Source of the DNA: Tabrizicola sp.
GTDB lineage: Bacteria > Pseudomonadota > Alphaproteobacteria > Rhodobacterales > Rhodobacteraceae
Assembly: GCA_025458105.1 (NCBI GenBank)
Contig: JALOTD010000070.1
Coordinates: 1-60,433 of the forward strand
Reading direction: 5' to 3'
Length of the DNA stretch: 60,433 nt
Every line of letters begins with the position of its first letter. Position 1 is the first letter of the stretch. The notes under the pieces are model-generated. The model was not told where the DNA came from, did no database searches, and saw only the letters and a program-made list of their open reading frames with translations. This document shows positions 16,801-27,507 of the stretch, one piece after another. The position numbers and the translations under genes were made by a program.

Positions 16801-17770
16801 TTAGGCAAGATCCCCCCATTTTAGCTGAGTGTTCCGCGTGACAGCGCGGGTCAGGCATTTGCCCAGCACCTTGTCGAAATCATAGGCCGCGATTTCCCCC
16901 GACCCCGGCCGGCGGGCCCAGATGTCGGCCTCTGCAATCACATGGCCTGCAGGCAAGTCGCGGTCGGCCACCACGGACCCCCGGGCAAAGCGGTAGACGT
17001 CTTCCTCGGGCGCGGACCGATGTTTGGGGTTGTTCGCGGCGATCCAGATTTCCTTGGAACGGTCGATCAGAAAGCGCAGCTCGGCCGGGTCCATCGAATT
17101 GATGATGTCCGGCCCCTTGCGATAGCGGGTGTCGGTGTAGTGGCGTTCCAGGATAGAGGCGCCCAGGGCCACAGAGGCAAGCGCCATCTCGGGTCCGATC
17201 GAGTGGTCGGAAAAGCCGACGACCGCCTTCGGGAAGGCCTGCTTCAGTTCCGTCACGCCGCGCAACGAGACGATTTCGGCCGGGCTGGGATACAGGTTGG
17301 TGCATTCCAGAAGCGCGTATTCGATGCCGGCCTTTTCCAGGATGTCGACCGAGGCGCGAATAGTTTCAATGGTTTGCATGCCGGTGGACATGATCACCGG
17401 CTTTCCCTTCCGCGCGATGTGGCGGATCAAGGGCAGGTTGTCGGCCTCTCCGCTGCCGATCGGAGATCCAGATCAGCCCCAGGCTTTCGGTGTAGCGCTT
17501 CAGTTCCGCCTCTTCGTCCAGCGTCAGGGCGCAAGCCTCCATCACATGCCAGATCGAGACATCGGCATTGGGCGGGAAGATCTGCTTCGCCTCGTCCGTC
17601 ATCTCGTCTTCGAGGATATGGGTCTGGTGCTTGATCATCTCGCAGCCCGCCCCGGCGGCAAGGCGCACCATCTCTTTCGCGACGGCCAGGTCGCCGCCGT
17701 GGTTGATGCCGATCTCGGCAATGACAAGCGGGGGATGGTTCGGGCCGATCTCGCGGTGGGCGATCTTCAT
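16801..17770 (-). pseudogene. neuB: N-acetylneuraminate synthase (NeuB), disrupted by an internal deletion
   Basis: NeuB condenses PEP with ManNAc (or a relative) to form the nonulosonic acid. The first 103 codons from the ATG at 17770 read a normal NeuB N-terminus (VIAEIGINHGG, KHQTHILEDEMTDEAK, LGLIWIS). The rest, in another frame from about 17460, reads IGSGEADNLPL and then a normal C-terminus to 16801, including the SAF-like antifreeze domain. Compared with known NeuB, about 20 residues (the TPFS segment and the Lys before IGSGE) are missing, and the frame shifts. These residues line the active site, so this copy cannot work as written. AGGAGTGACCC precedes the ATG. It is either a real pseudogene or an assembly error. 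Confidence 0.85.
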
Positions 17771-17818
17771 GGGTCACTCCTTGGGTCGTCATGGTGCTGC
17801 ATGACCGCCCGGTGCCTG

Positions 17819-18358
17819 TCAAGCCAAGGGGTAGCGGGCCAGCACGTCATAGCGCGGGGATTTGCCGCCCAGATGGCTTTGCCACAGCGTCAGTTCGGTG
17901 ACCGGAAAGGGCCCGGCCCGGAAGGGTGTCGTTGCAATCGCCCGCTCCAGCCGCAGGGCTTCGGGCGGGGGCGGTACCGGGAAACGGCCAAGCGTGATAT
18001 GCGGCACGAACTTCTGCGCCACCATCGGGCACCCGGCACGGCGGGCGATGGTTTCGGCCTTGGTCTGCAAGTGAAGCAACGGCTCTGTGGCGACGACCGC
18101 CGCCCAGGCCGCGCGGGGCTTGTCCTTTCCAAAGAGACCAAAACCCTCCAGCGACAGGGAAAAGGGCTTTGCGGACAGGGTCTGAAACTCCTCATGCGCG
18201 GCCTCAAGCGCAGGGTCCGGGCAGTCACCCAGAAAGACGAGAGTCAGGTGCAGATGCTCTGCCTCGACCTTGCGCGGCAGGGGAAGCAGGAACTGCTGGA
18301 CCTGACACGCCCCGCGGATATCGGGCGGCAGGTCGATGCCAAGAAACGCACGGATCAT
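17819..18358 (-). CDS. thpR: RNA 2',3'-cyclic phosphodiesterase (2'-5' RNA ligase family)
   Basis: A 179-residue member of the 2H phosphoesterase family. The two HxTx motifs are HLTL (His37) and HITL (His120), which form the active site that opens 2',3'-cyclic phosphates on RNA ends. The ATG at 18358 overlaps the upstream deacetylase stop (ATGA); the frame extends further but would invade that gene. The next gene on this strand is neuB, 48 bases downstream with its own ribosome-binding site, so transcription may continue into the glycan operon. Confidence 0.9.
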   Translation of the reverse strand: MIRAFLGIDLPPDIRGACQVQQFLLPLPRKVEAEHLHLTLVFLGDCPDPALEAAHEEFQTLSAKPFSLSLEGFGLFGKDKPRAAWAAVVATEPLLHLQTKAETIARRAGCPMVAQKFVPHITLGRFPVPPPPEALRLERAIATTPFRAGPFPVTELTLWQSHLGGKSPRYDVLARYPLA

Positions 18359-19491
18359 CGCCCGCGCAGAATGGCCAAACGCTCGCGGATGTCCAGCCGG
18401 ACCGGACCCTCGCGGGGCGCGTCCAGCATAGTATGCAGCAGCACCTGGTCCGGAGGGGGCCGCCCACCTCCGGACCAACTCAACCCTGCCAAGACGGAGT
18501 ATGCAGCCTCGGGCAGCCGGTCAGGCAGGTCCTGCCCCGAGATCCGGCCCCAGATCGCCGTCCACAACCGACCGACAGACCACGGGTTATAGCCACCGCC
18601 CCCCAAGACCATCACCCGCGGCGCCAGTGGCACCAACGCGTCCAACGCCTCAATGTAGGCACGGTTCGACAGTGCCAGCCGCGACAGTGGATCTTCCAGC
18701 AGACTATCCGCCCCGCATTGCAGGACCAGCGCCTCCGGCTGAAACTCGGCCACGCGCGGCAGGATCAGCTCATGCAGGACCGCGCGCGCCTCGCTGTCGT
18801 TATATCCCCTGGGAACCGGCAGATTGAACGCACTGCCCCCGGCCGTATCGCCCAACGCGCCAGTAAAGGGCCAGCGGCCCTCTTCATGCACCGAAATCAT
18901 CCGGACGCGCGGGTCACCAGTGAAAGCCAGTTCCACCCCGTCGGAATGGTGCGCGTCCAGATCGACATAGGCCACGCGGGTCAGTCCAGCCCCGAGCATA
19001 ACCTTGATCGCCAGGACCACATCATTCAGATAGCAAAATCCGTTGGCGCGGTCGGGCAGGCCGTGGTGGGTGCCGCCACCGGGCACATGCACAACCCCCA
19101 GACCCGCCATCAGAAGATCGGCGGCCAGCATCGTGCCCCCTGCCCCAGTTGCTGGGCGGCGAAACACCTGCGGAAAGACCGGGTTCGACACTGTCCCCAG
19201 ATGAAAACGGTCACGCATGTCGGGGGTGGCCTCTCCCAGTGCCTCGGCCCGGACAAGGGCCGCGATATAAGCCGGATCATGCCACAGCGCCAGCGCTGCG
19301 GGTTTCGCGCGCGGACTCGCACGGTACCGGTCGGGCGGCAGCCAGCTCAGCGCCCGCGCAAGATCCATCACTGTCGAGACACGCGGCACCCGCAACGGAT
19401 GGTTCGGCCCATAGGACGAGCCGCGATAGATCTCGGACCCGATGAACAGCGGCCCCGACGCAATTGCGCGCGGCGGAGGGCCTTCGATCAC
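18355..19491 (-). CDS. Histone deacetylase-family amidohydrolase (AcuC / acetylpolyamine type)
   Basis: A 378-residue zinc amidohydrolase. His142 and His143 (GGGTHHG), the zinc ligands Asp179 and His181 in DLDAHHSDG, a third acidic ligand in QCGADSLLEDP and the catalytic Tyr in GGGGYNP are all present. Bacterial relatives deacetylate acetyl-CoA synthetase (AcuC) or acetylpolyamines; sequence alone does not separate these. The GTG start overlaps the glutathione peroxidase stop (GTGA). Polyamine transport and gamma-glutamylation genes lie at both ends of the window, so a polyamine role is possible but unproven. Confidence 0.88.
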   Translation of the reverse strand: MIEGPPPRAIASGPLFIGSEIYRGSSYGPNHPLRVPRVSTVMDLARALSWLPPDRYRASPRAKPAALALWHDPAYIAALVRAEALGEATPDMRDRFHLGTVSNPVFPQVFRRPATGAGGTMLAADLLMAGLGVVHVPGGGTHHGLPDRANGFCYLNDVVLAIKVMLGAGLTRVAYVDLDAHHSDGVELAFTGDPRVRMISVHEEGRWPFTGALGDTAGGSAFNLPVPRGYNDSEARAVLHELILPRVAEFQPEALVLQCGADSLLEDPLSRLALSNRAYIEALDALVPLAPRVMVLGGGGYNPWSVGRLWTAIWGRISGQDLPDRLPEAAYSVLAGLSWSGGGRPPPDQVLLHTMLDAPREGPVRLDIRERLAILRGR

Positions 19492-20006
19492 TGCAGCATG
19501 GCCTCGATCCGGCCCGCGATCTGCCGACCTTCCGGGGCCACATTCGACCCAAAGGTGCCAGCAATCTCGCCATCGGGGCCGATCAACACCTTGTTGAAGT
19601 TCCAGCGCGGGACAAAGCCGGTCTCGTCCCGGACCCAGACATAAAAGGGGTGGGCGGCGGGGCCCTTCACGGATGTGATTTCGGTCATTGGCAGGGTGAT
19701 GTCGAAGGTCATGGCGCAGTAGTCCTTGACCTCGGCCTCGCTCGCCAGTTCCTGGTTGAAATCGTCGGAGGGGATCGCAAGGATCAGAACCTGCGATCCA
19801 TACCGCTCATGCAGGTCCTGAAGGCCGCCGAACTGGTCTGCATAGCTGCAAAGCGAAGCCGTGTTCACCACCAGCACCGGCTTACCGCGCCAATCGGACA
19901 AGTTGATTTCGCCACCGTCGATCGAGGTAAACCGGAACCCGTATCCCGACGCGCTGGCGGCCAAAGTCGCCGCAATGACCATTCCGATCGCCCACAGCAC
20001 CCGCAT
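19488..20006 (-). CDS. Glutathione peroxidase-family protein, exported
   Basis: A 172-residue thioredoxin-fold peroxidase with an N-terminal signal segment (residues 3-20, MRVLWAIGMVIAATLAASAS). The peroxidatic Cys53 lies in VNTASLCSYADQFGGLQ, in a Cys rather than selenocysteine form, and WNFNKVLIGPDG matches the conserved Trp-Asn motif. The export signal suggests it removes peroxides in the periplasm. The ATG at 20006 is preferred because GAGGTG lies 5-6 bases upstream; an ATG at 20018 adds four residues without a usable ribosome-binding site. It heads an overlapping set with the deacetylase and thpR. Confidence 0.87.
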   Translation of the reverse strand: MRVLWAIGMVIAATLAASASGYGFRFTSIDGGEINLSDWRGKPVLVVNTASLCSYADQFGGLQDLHERYGSQVLILAIPSDDFNQELASEAEVKDYCAMTFDITLPMTEITSVKGPAAHPFYVWVRDETGFVPRWNFNKVLIGPDGEIAGTFGSNVAPEGRQIAGRIEAMLQ

Positions 20007-20173
20007 GACACACCTCATCCTGCCCGTATTAACCGCAAATCAGGTAATTCGGCGCAGTCTGAGGTCAATTCCTGGGGATAACTCTGTGATTCCACAGCCA
20101 AGCATGCCATATTGTGCTGGAGGAAGCGAGCAGCGGGTAGACCCGGCAAGCGGGCGGCCAAGGTAGCACAAGA

Positions 20174-20662
20174 ATGAGTAGGCGGGAAAAGATTGCGGCG
20201 CTCGGGACAACGGGGGCGTCAGACGTGCGGATCCAGTATGGGGCCCTGTGCTGGCGGCAGACCGCTGGGGGGCTTCAGGTGATGCTGGTCACCAGCCGAG
20301 ATACCGGACGCTGGATCATCCCGAAGGGCTGGCCGATCCCTGGCTTGGCACCGGAAGCTGCCGCCGTCCAGGAAGCGTGGGAGGAGGCTGGCGTTCAGGG
20401 GATCGTAAATCCCCTGTGTGTCGGGCGCTACGGCTATCAGAAATGTCTGTCCGAACGGGCTCAGGTTCCCTGCGCTGTGGCGGTCTATGGACTGAACGTG
20501 CAACACGAGGCCGACAGCTTCCCCGAAGCAAGGGAACGCAGGCGCCAGTGGTTTTCGCAGCAGGAAGCCGCGGGCCTCGTGCAAGAGCTGGACCTCGCGC
20601 GGCTGATTGCAGACTTTGTCCCACCGCCAAGCGGTCGGCAGGCACCGATCGCCGGAGAGTAA
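20174..20662 (+). CDS. Nudix hydrolase
   Basis: A 162-residue Nudix protein. The box is IPKGWPIPGLAPEAAAVQEA followed by WEEAGVQ (residues 49-75 or so); the REUXEE core is present as QEAWEE, so Gln replaces the usual Arg. It resembles the diphosphoinositol-polyphosphate phosphohydrolase-like group found in many alphaproteobacteria. Substrate is probably a nucleoside diphosphate derivative, not determinable here. The gene stands alone on the plus strand, divergent from the peroxidase. Confidence 0.87.
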   Translation: MSRREKIAALGTTGASDVRIQYGALCWRQTAGGLQVMLVTSRDTGRWIIPKGWPIPGLAPEAAAVQEAWEEAGVQGIVNPLCVGRYGYQKCLSERAQVPCAVAVYGLNVQHEADSFPEARERRRQWFSQQEAAGLVQELDLARLIADFVPPPSGRQAPIAGE

Positions 20663-20752
20663 GGGGGCAGACACGATGTGTGCCTTGCAGGGATTGACCT
20701 TGTCCCGGCTGTCCTTACCTTTGGCCGGCCAATCAACGCGAGATGCAAGGGG

Positions 20753-21205
20753 ATGATCCGCTTCAGCCTGAAATGCAGTGCCGGACATGGCTTTGACAGC
20801 TGGTTCCAGAGGGCCGAGGCCTTCGCGGCGCTTCAATCCTCCGGGCAATTGGCTTGCCCAATCTGCGGGGACACTGGCATCGAAAAGTCATTGATGGCCC
20901 CTGCCGTACGTCCCTCGCGTATCGCAGCCGCGGACCCCGCACCATCCCCGGCATCCGACACGCCCTCCCTGCGCGAGCCGCAGTCACAACTAGAGGCGGC
21001 ATTGGCCGAACTTCGGCGACAGATCGAGGCGAATTCGGAGTATGTCGGTATGAATTTCGCCGTAGAGGCGCGCAAGATGCATCAGGGCGAGGCGCCTGCA
21101 CGTGCGATCCATGGCGAAGCCCGGCCAGAGGATGCCCGCGCGATGATCGAAGACGGCCTGCCCGTTGCACCGTTGCCCTTTCTGCCCGCCCGCAAAGTTA
21201 ACTGA
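20753..21205 (+). CDS. DUF1178 family protein
   Basis: A 150-residue conserved alphaproteobacterial protein of unknown function. The N-terminus MIRFSLKCSAGHGFDSWF and a CPICGDTGIEKSLMAPAV segment give a CxxC pair (with an earlier Cys8) that may form a small metal site. The middle is a Ser/Pro/Ala-rich linker, and the end contains EYVGMNFAVEARKMH. The ATG at 20753 has AAGGGG just upstream; the frame continues 75 bases upstream to a GTG but that part lacks family similarity. Confidence 0.87.
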   Translation: MIRFSLKCSAGHGFDSWFQRAEAFAALQSSGQLACPICGDTGIEKSLMAPAVRPSRIAAADPAPSPASDTPSLREPQSQLEAALAELRRQIEANSEYVGMNFAVEARKMHQGEAPARAIHGEARPEDARAMIEDGLPVAPLPFLPARKVN

Positions 21206-21283
21206 TCCGACAGGGTTGACCAAACGACGGCGGTCGGCACAGGTTGCCCGCGCATACGACAAACTCAGCAGAAAGGCCCTGCG

Positions 21284-21733
21284 ATGGTTCGAAGGCTGGC
21301 CATGACACTGGGCGCCTTAACTTGGCTTTCCGGCGCAGCTTACGCCGCATCGCCGGAAAGTGCCGCTTTGGGAGAATGCCTGATCGGCAAAACGACGGGC
21401 GAAGATCGCCTCCTTCTCGCACGCTGGATGACATTCGCTTTTGCGGCGCATCCTGATGTACAAGACGCCGTCACACTTGACCGCAGCGCCCTTCCCGACA
21501 CTGATCAGCGTGTCGCAGATCTGGTGATGGCCCTTTTGGCGGATCGCTGCAACGCCGAAGCCAAGGCGGCAGTGGCCGCGGAAGGAAATGCGGCAATCGC
21601 GTTCGAGGCGGCTTTCCAGATGCTGGGAACCATCGCTGCCGAAGAAGCGATGCGGGATCCAGGCGTTGCCACCGCCATCAACGGCTTTGTCTCCCACGTC
21701 GACGAAGCAGCCTTACGCGACGCGCTAGACTGA
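21284..21733 (+). CDS. Hypothetical secreted protein
   Basis: A 149-residue protein with a clear signal peptide (hydrophobic residues 6-18, cleavage near AYA at residue 21). The mature part is mostly alpha-helical, rich in Ala, Glu and Asp, and has two Cys (in GECLIGKT and ADRCNAEA) that may form a disulfide. I do not recognise a family. It sits between DUF1178 and a MarR-type regulator that faces it. Confidence 0.75.
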   Translation: MVRRLAMTLGALTWLSGAAYAASPESAALGECLIGKTTGEDRLLLARWMTFAFAAHPDVQDAVTLDRSALPDTDQRVADLVMALLADRCNAEAKAAVAAEGNAAIAFEAAFQMLGTIAAEEAMRDPGVATAINGFVSHVDEAALRDALD

Positions 21734-21786
21734 GATCGTTGTTCGAACCTCTTCAGCGTCATCGATGCGGCCCGATTGCCCCGATC

Positions 21787-22284
21787 TTAGTAGATATAGC
21801 GAATCTGGTCGGCCCAGAACCGTTCCATCCGGCGCAGGGACATGGTGATTTCGTCCATTCCGGTCGCCGAGATCAGCCCACGCCGTTCGATGCCTTCGGC
21901 ATGGCGGGCAAAGAGATCCGACAGCAGCCCCCGCACATTGCGTCCCTTTTCCGTAAGGCGGACCCGCACAGAGCGGCGGTCGATCTCGGACCGCTGATGA
22001 TGCATGTAGCCCAGCTCAACCAGTTTCTTCAGATTGTAGCTGACGTTAGAGCCCTGGTAGTAGCCGCGCGACTTCAACTCTCCGGCTGTCACCTCGTTCT
22101 CGCCGATATTGAACAGCAACAGCGCCTGCACAGAGTTGATTTCCAGAATATTCAGCCGTTCGAATTCGTCCTTGATCACATCCAGAAGCAAGCGATGCAG
22201 CCGTTCGACCAAAGCCAGGTTGTCAAGGTAACAAGACAGGAACGCCTTCTGCGACCCGTCCAGTACCGGCAGTTGTTCCGTCAT
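21787..22284 (-). CDS. MarR/LdtR-type winged-helix transcriptional regulator
   Basis: A 165-residue regulator. The winged helix lies around residues 40-110: SVQALLLFNIGENEVTAGEL, then GSNVSYNLKKLVELGY as recognition helix and RRSVRVRLTEKG as wing. It resembles the alphaproteobacterial LdtR-like branch of MarR proteins. The ATG at 22284 has GGTGGAG 6 bases upstream; the frame stays open for 55 codons further but that stretch has no matching start signal. Target genes are unknown. Confidence 0.85.
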   Translation of the reverse strand: MTEQLPVLDGSQKAFLSCYLDNLALVERLHRLLLDVIKDEFERLNILEINSVQALLLFNIGENEVTAGELKSRGYYQGSNVSYNLKKLVELGYMHHQRSEIDRRSVRVRLTEKGRNVRGLLSDLFARHAEGIERRGLISATGMDEITMSLRRMERFWADQIRYIY

Positions 22285-22360
22285 TGCAGTCTCCACCGTT
22301 TGGACCGGTGCAGAATCAGCACAAAGCGCAAACATTCGGTAAACTTGTGAGGAACTTGTC

Positions 22361-23923
<1,563 letters not shown>

Positions 23924-23987
23924 GGCATGGCTTGACGCGCGCCCGGTCCTTGGCAAGGAATGGGCGCGTGCCTGCCTGGAGACCCCG

Positions 23988-24395
23988 ATGACTGCCGATC
24001 TTCCCGACTACTATTTCCGGGTGCGTGAAAACGGGGCGGCCGTGTTCCGTGTCAGCACGGAGAACCGTCAGCGCCGCATCGAGATGGACGAGATCGCGGT
24101 CGTCAATGTGAAGAACGGCAACATCAAACCGCACGGCGATGTCGCGCTAAGCGAGGCAGACCTTGCCGCCATTTCCGATTGGATCACCGCCCGGCAGGCC
24201 CAGCTGGCGGCGCGCGAGGTCGATGACATCCTGCGCACGGTCGACCATCTGAACCTGACGACACAATGGGCACAGTCGCGCGCCACCGATCAGCAGTTGG
24301 AGGCAGTGACCGATGCGCTGCTTCTGACGATGCATGACCTGCGCAGCGTTCTGGTCCGCAAGAAAGCGGACAGGCTGGGCAAGATGGAAGGCTGA
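23988..24395 (+). CDS. Conserved hypothetical protein
   Basis: A 135-residue protein beginning MTADLPDYYFRVRENGAAVF. It has a beta-rich first half and a helical second half with a basic C-terminus (LVRKKADRLGKMEG). No signal peptide or membrane segment. A CTGGAGA site precedes the ATG at 23988. It follows the aminotransferase by 64 bases and may be co-transcribed. I do not recognise a named family. Its stop codon abuts the stop of the convergent next gene (TGATCA). Confidence 0.8.
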   Translation: MTADLPDYYFRVRENGAAVFRVSTENRQRRIEMDEIAVVNVKNGNIKPHGDVALSEADLAAISDWITARQAQLAAREVDDILRTVDHLNLTTQWAQSRATDQQLEAVTDALLLTMHDLRSVLVRKKADRLGKMEG

Positions 24396-25078
24396 TCAGC
24401 AGGCAGGAACGGTCAGAGCGCCGACAGGCATCGGTCCGATATCCTCGGAAACACCGTCCCGCACGCGCAACACCCGGCTCCAGTCTTTCGAGGCCAAGAT
24501 CAGCTCTGGCCCCTTCCCGCAGTCCCGCACCCCGCCCGAGATGAAGTCATCGCCGATCCGGTGGTTGGTAAGGCCAGGCAAACGCAGGGTTTCGACCAGG
24601 CGGTCACCTTCCAGACGAACGTAAACGAGTTCTCCCAACAGATGCGGGCGGTCGACGTAGGCAATCTCCACCCGCCCGTCGCCATCAAAATCGGCAATCC
24701 CGGCGGGAGCCAGCCAGCGGTTGGACTGGCCGATGAATTGGGTGGCCGCAATCTTGCCTTTCGGGCCATACACAGCAAGCGAGGCCCCAAGCGAGAGGTC
24801 GCTTTCAACAACGATGACTTCTGGCCCACCGTCGCCGTCCAGATCGGCAAGACGGGCTTCGATATCCTCGAAAACCCGCGTTTCAGGCAGGCGGATCGTC
24901 ACACTGCCGCGAACTGTGTCAATCTGAATGGCTCCCCATTCCGGGGTTTCGCCCAGAACGGCGTGACCGTACCGGTCAGTCGGCTCGGCAAGCCGGGCAG
25001 CCAGAATCCGGGGGCTCACACTGACTTCGGCAAGCGTCGGCCCTGCCAGCACGGCCAGGGCCAGCGCCAATATCCGCA

Positions 25079-25079
<1 letters not shown>
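24396..25079 (-). CDS. Exported FG-GAP/VCBS-repeat-like protein
   Basis: A 227-residue protein with a signal peptide (MRILALALAVLAGPTLA). It contains two Asp-rich repeats of the FG-GAP/VCBS type, ADLDGDGGPEVIVVE (near 77-91) and ADFDGDGRVEIAYVD (near 128-142), which usually bind calcium in a beta-propeller. The protein is short for a complete propeller. Its start ATG overlaps the ferredoxin stop by one base (TGATG), so the two are co-transcribed. Role unknown. Confidence 0.8.
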
Positions 25080-25504
<425 letters not shown>

Positions 25505-25506
25505 TC

Positions 25507-25902
25507 ATGTTCGACCGTGTCCCGCCCCACCGCCAGCCTTGGCCGCGCCCGCCCCGCGCACTGCCCGCCGCGCGACTGCGCGAGCCGCCGCAGGGCGCGC
25601 GGGTGACGGTGGCGGGCCTGGTACTGGTGCGGCAGCGGCCCGGCACGGCCAAGGGGGTGATCTTCGTCACGCTGGAGGATGAGACGGGAACCGCCAATGT
25701 GGTGGTCTGGGCGCAGGTCTACGAACGCTTCCGCCGTGCGGTGATCTCAGGGCGGCTTCTGCGCGTCACCGGTCGGCTGCAACGCGAGGCCGGGGTGGTC
25801 CATATTGTGGCCGAGTTGATCGAGGACCTGTCACCGCTCCTCGACAGGCTGCTGGACCCAGGCTTCAAGCCCGATGGCGTCCGGGCCGGGGACCAACCGT
25901 GA
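25507..25902 (+). CDS. Orphan OB-fold domain of error-prone DNA polymerase DnaE2 (5'-truncated remnant)
   Basis: A 131-residue product. From about residue 30, [20 protein letters not shown] and [19 protein letters not shown] match the OB domain near the C-terminus of DnaE2 (ImuC), followed by [20 protein letters not shown]. The roughly 900 residues with the PHP and polymerase domains are missing; upstream on this strand is only the LexA box and then the oppositely oriented ferredoxin. The first 30 residues are Pro/Arg-rich and do not look like DnaE2. It may be the scar of an imuA-imuB-dnaE2 operon deletion, or a small SOS-induced single-domain protein. Confidence 0.75.
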   Translation: MFDRVPPHRQPWPRPPRALPAARLREPPQGARVTVAGLVLVRQRPGTAKGVIFVTLEDETGTANVVVWAQVYERFRRAVISGRLLRVTGRLQREAGVVHIVAELIEDLSPLLDRLLDPGFKPDGVRAGDQP

Positions 25903-25933
25903 CGGCAGCATCTGATGCCCGCAACTGAAATGA

Positions 25934-25951
25934 CGGCGGGATGACCCGCCG
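25934..25951. terminator. Bidirectional terminator-like hairpin
   Basis: CGGCGGG (25934-25940) pairs with CCCGCCG (25945-25951) around an ATGA loop. It lies between the convergent dnaE2 fragment and degP. There is no U-run, so intrinsic termination would be weak. Confidence 0.5.
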
Positions 25952-25974
25952 CCATGACCGACCCATTGAGCGGG

Positions 25975-27426
25975 TTACTCGATCGACAACGCGACAAAGC
26001 GCGGATCGCCGCCTCGGCGGATCAGCAGCAGGATGGACTGGCGCCCCGCGTCCCGAGCCTCCGAAATCCGATCCTCAAGGTCCACCAGGCGCGACACGCG
26101 CTGCTGCCCGGCCTCTGTGATCAGATCGCCCTCACGCAGACCCTTGGTATAGGCTTCCGAAGCAGGGTCGACCGCCATCACCATCAGCCCCTCGACATCC
26201 GCCTCCAGGCCCAGACGCGACCGCATGTCGTCATCCAGCGGCTGCAGGGTCAGGCCCAGCGACTCCATCTCTTTCGGCGCTTCCGGCGCGGGGCCGGAGG
26301 CAGGCAGAGCGGCGGCCTCGGCCTCTTCCCGGCGACCAAGAGTGACCGCCAGGGTCTCGGTCCGGCCCTCGCGTTGCACGATCACCGGCACTGCCTCGCC
26401 GATCGGCGCATCGGCCACCCGGCGGGTCAGGTCGCCTGCATCGGCAACGGGCTGGCCATCGAACCGCGTGATGACATCGCCTGCAGCAATGCCCGCATCC
26501 TTGGCAGGCCCATCCGGCACGTCTGTCACCAATGCACCCGAGGCTTCGGCAAGGCCCATCGCCTCGGCCACATCCGGCGTCACGTCCTGAATGCGCACCC
26601 CCAGCCAGCCGCGCCGCGTTTCGCCGAACTGCTTCAGCTGATCGACGACCTTGGTCACCACATTCGACGACATCGAAAAGCCGATCCCGATCGACCCGCC
26701 ATTGGGCGACAGAATCGAGGTGTTCACGCCGACAACCTGACCGTCCATATTGAACAAGGGACCGCCCGAGTTGCCCCGGTTGATTGCCGCATCGGTCTGG
26801 ATGAAGTCGTCATAGCTGCCCGAAAGCTGCCGTCCCCGTGCCGAGACGATCCCAGCGCTGACCGAGAAGCCTTGACCCAAGGGGTTACCCATCGCCATGA
26901 CCCAGTCGCCCACGCGCATCAGATCGGAATTGCCGAAGGTCACGAAAGGCAGCGGCTCCTCGGCCTCGACCTTCAGAAGGGCGATGTCGGTCTTGGGGTC
27001 GGTGCCGATAACCTTGGCGGGCAGCTTCTTGCCCGAGAAGAATTCGATGGTGATCTCGTCCGCGCCCTCGATGACGTGGTTGTTCGTCACGATAAAGCCG
27101 TCTTCCGAGATCACGAAACCCGAGCCCAGCGCCTCGGACCGCTGCGTCCCGCCGCCACCGGGGCCGCCGAAATCATCGAAGAATTCTTCGAACGGGCTGC
27201 CCTCAGGCACCATCGGCATGCCATCAGCTGGCCCGGCGATCAGCGCGGACGTCGTGATGTTCACAACCGAAGGGCTGATCTGTTCGGCAAGTTCGGCAAA
27301 GCTTTCGGGGGCACCGAAGGCCTGGACCTGGTCAGCCGAAGCCAGGCTCAGGCCGAACCCCAGGACAAGGGCCAAAAGTGTACTGGACCGCAGCGCGGAA
27401 CGGATGGACGGGGTTAGATCGGGCAC
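25975..27426 (-). CDS. degP: Do-like periplasmic serine protease (DegP/DegQ family)
   Basis: A 483-residue envelope protease-chaperone. A signal segment (residues 14-31) is followed by a trypsin-like domain with His117 (NNHVIEGA), Asp147 (KTDIALL) and Ser220 (GNSGGPLF). Two PDZ domains lie at about 240-335 and 385-480. A Gly-rich loop (GGPGGGG near 87-93) is the LA-loop region. The GTG at 27426 is chosen because AGGAG lies 8 bases upstream; a longer frame to 27534 is unlikely. It follows hflK-hflC-DUF2065 on the same strand, a conserved protease neighbourhood. An inverted repeat 82-111 bases upstream could be an operator. Confidence 0.92.
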   Translation of the reverse strand: MPDLTPSIRSALRSSTLLALVLGFGLSLASADQVQAFGAPESFAELAEQISPSVVNITTSALIAGPADGMPMVPEGSPFEEFFDDFGGPGGGGTQRSEALGSGFVISEDGFIVTNNHVIEGADEITIEFFSGKKLPAKVIGTDPKTDIALLKVEAEEPLPFVTFGNSDLMRVGDWVMAMGNPLGQGFSVSAGIVSARGRQLSGSYDDFIQTDAAINRGNSGGPLFNMDGQVVGVNTSILSPNGGSIGIGFSMSSNVVTKVVDQLKQFGETRRGWLGVRIQDVTPDVAEAMGLAEASGALVTDVPDGPAKDAGIAAGDVITRFDGQPVADAGDLTRRVADAPIGEAVPVIVQREGRTETLAVTLGRREEAEAAALPASGPAPEAPKEMESLGLTLQPLDDDMRSRLGLEADVEGLMVMAVDPASEAYTKGLREGDLITEAGQQRVSRLVDLEDRISEARDAGRQSILLLIRRGGDPRFVALSIE

Positions 27427-27507
27427 GACGAAAACTCCTGTTCGTTGGTCGGAGTGGCGGTCGATCAGGGCGACCGTCGCGACATGTACGACAGAACAGT
27501 TAGTGAT

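Noticed and set aside
16801..17430. The C-terminal NeuB block as a separate gene starting near 17430
   Set aside because: It begins in the middle of the barrel domain with no ribosome-binding site; it is the rest of the broken neuB.
18169..19644. A 491-codon open frame opposite the HDAC-like gene
   Set aside because: Antisense shadow rich in Arg, Gln and Pro; the zinc-site residues are on the other strand.
25954..27417. A 487-codon open frame opposite degP
   Set aside because: Arg/His-rich antisense shadow of an intact protease gene.
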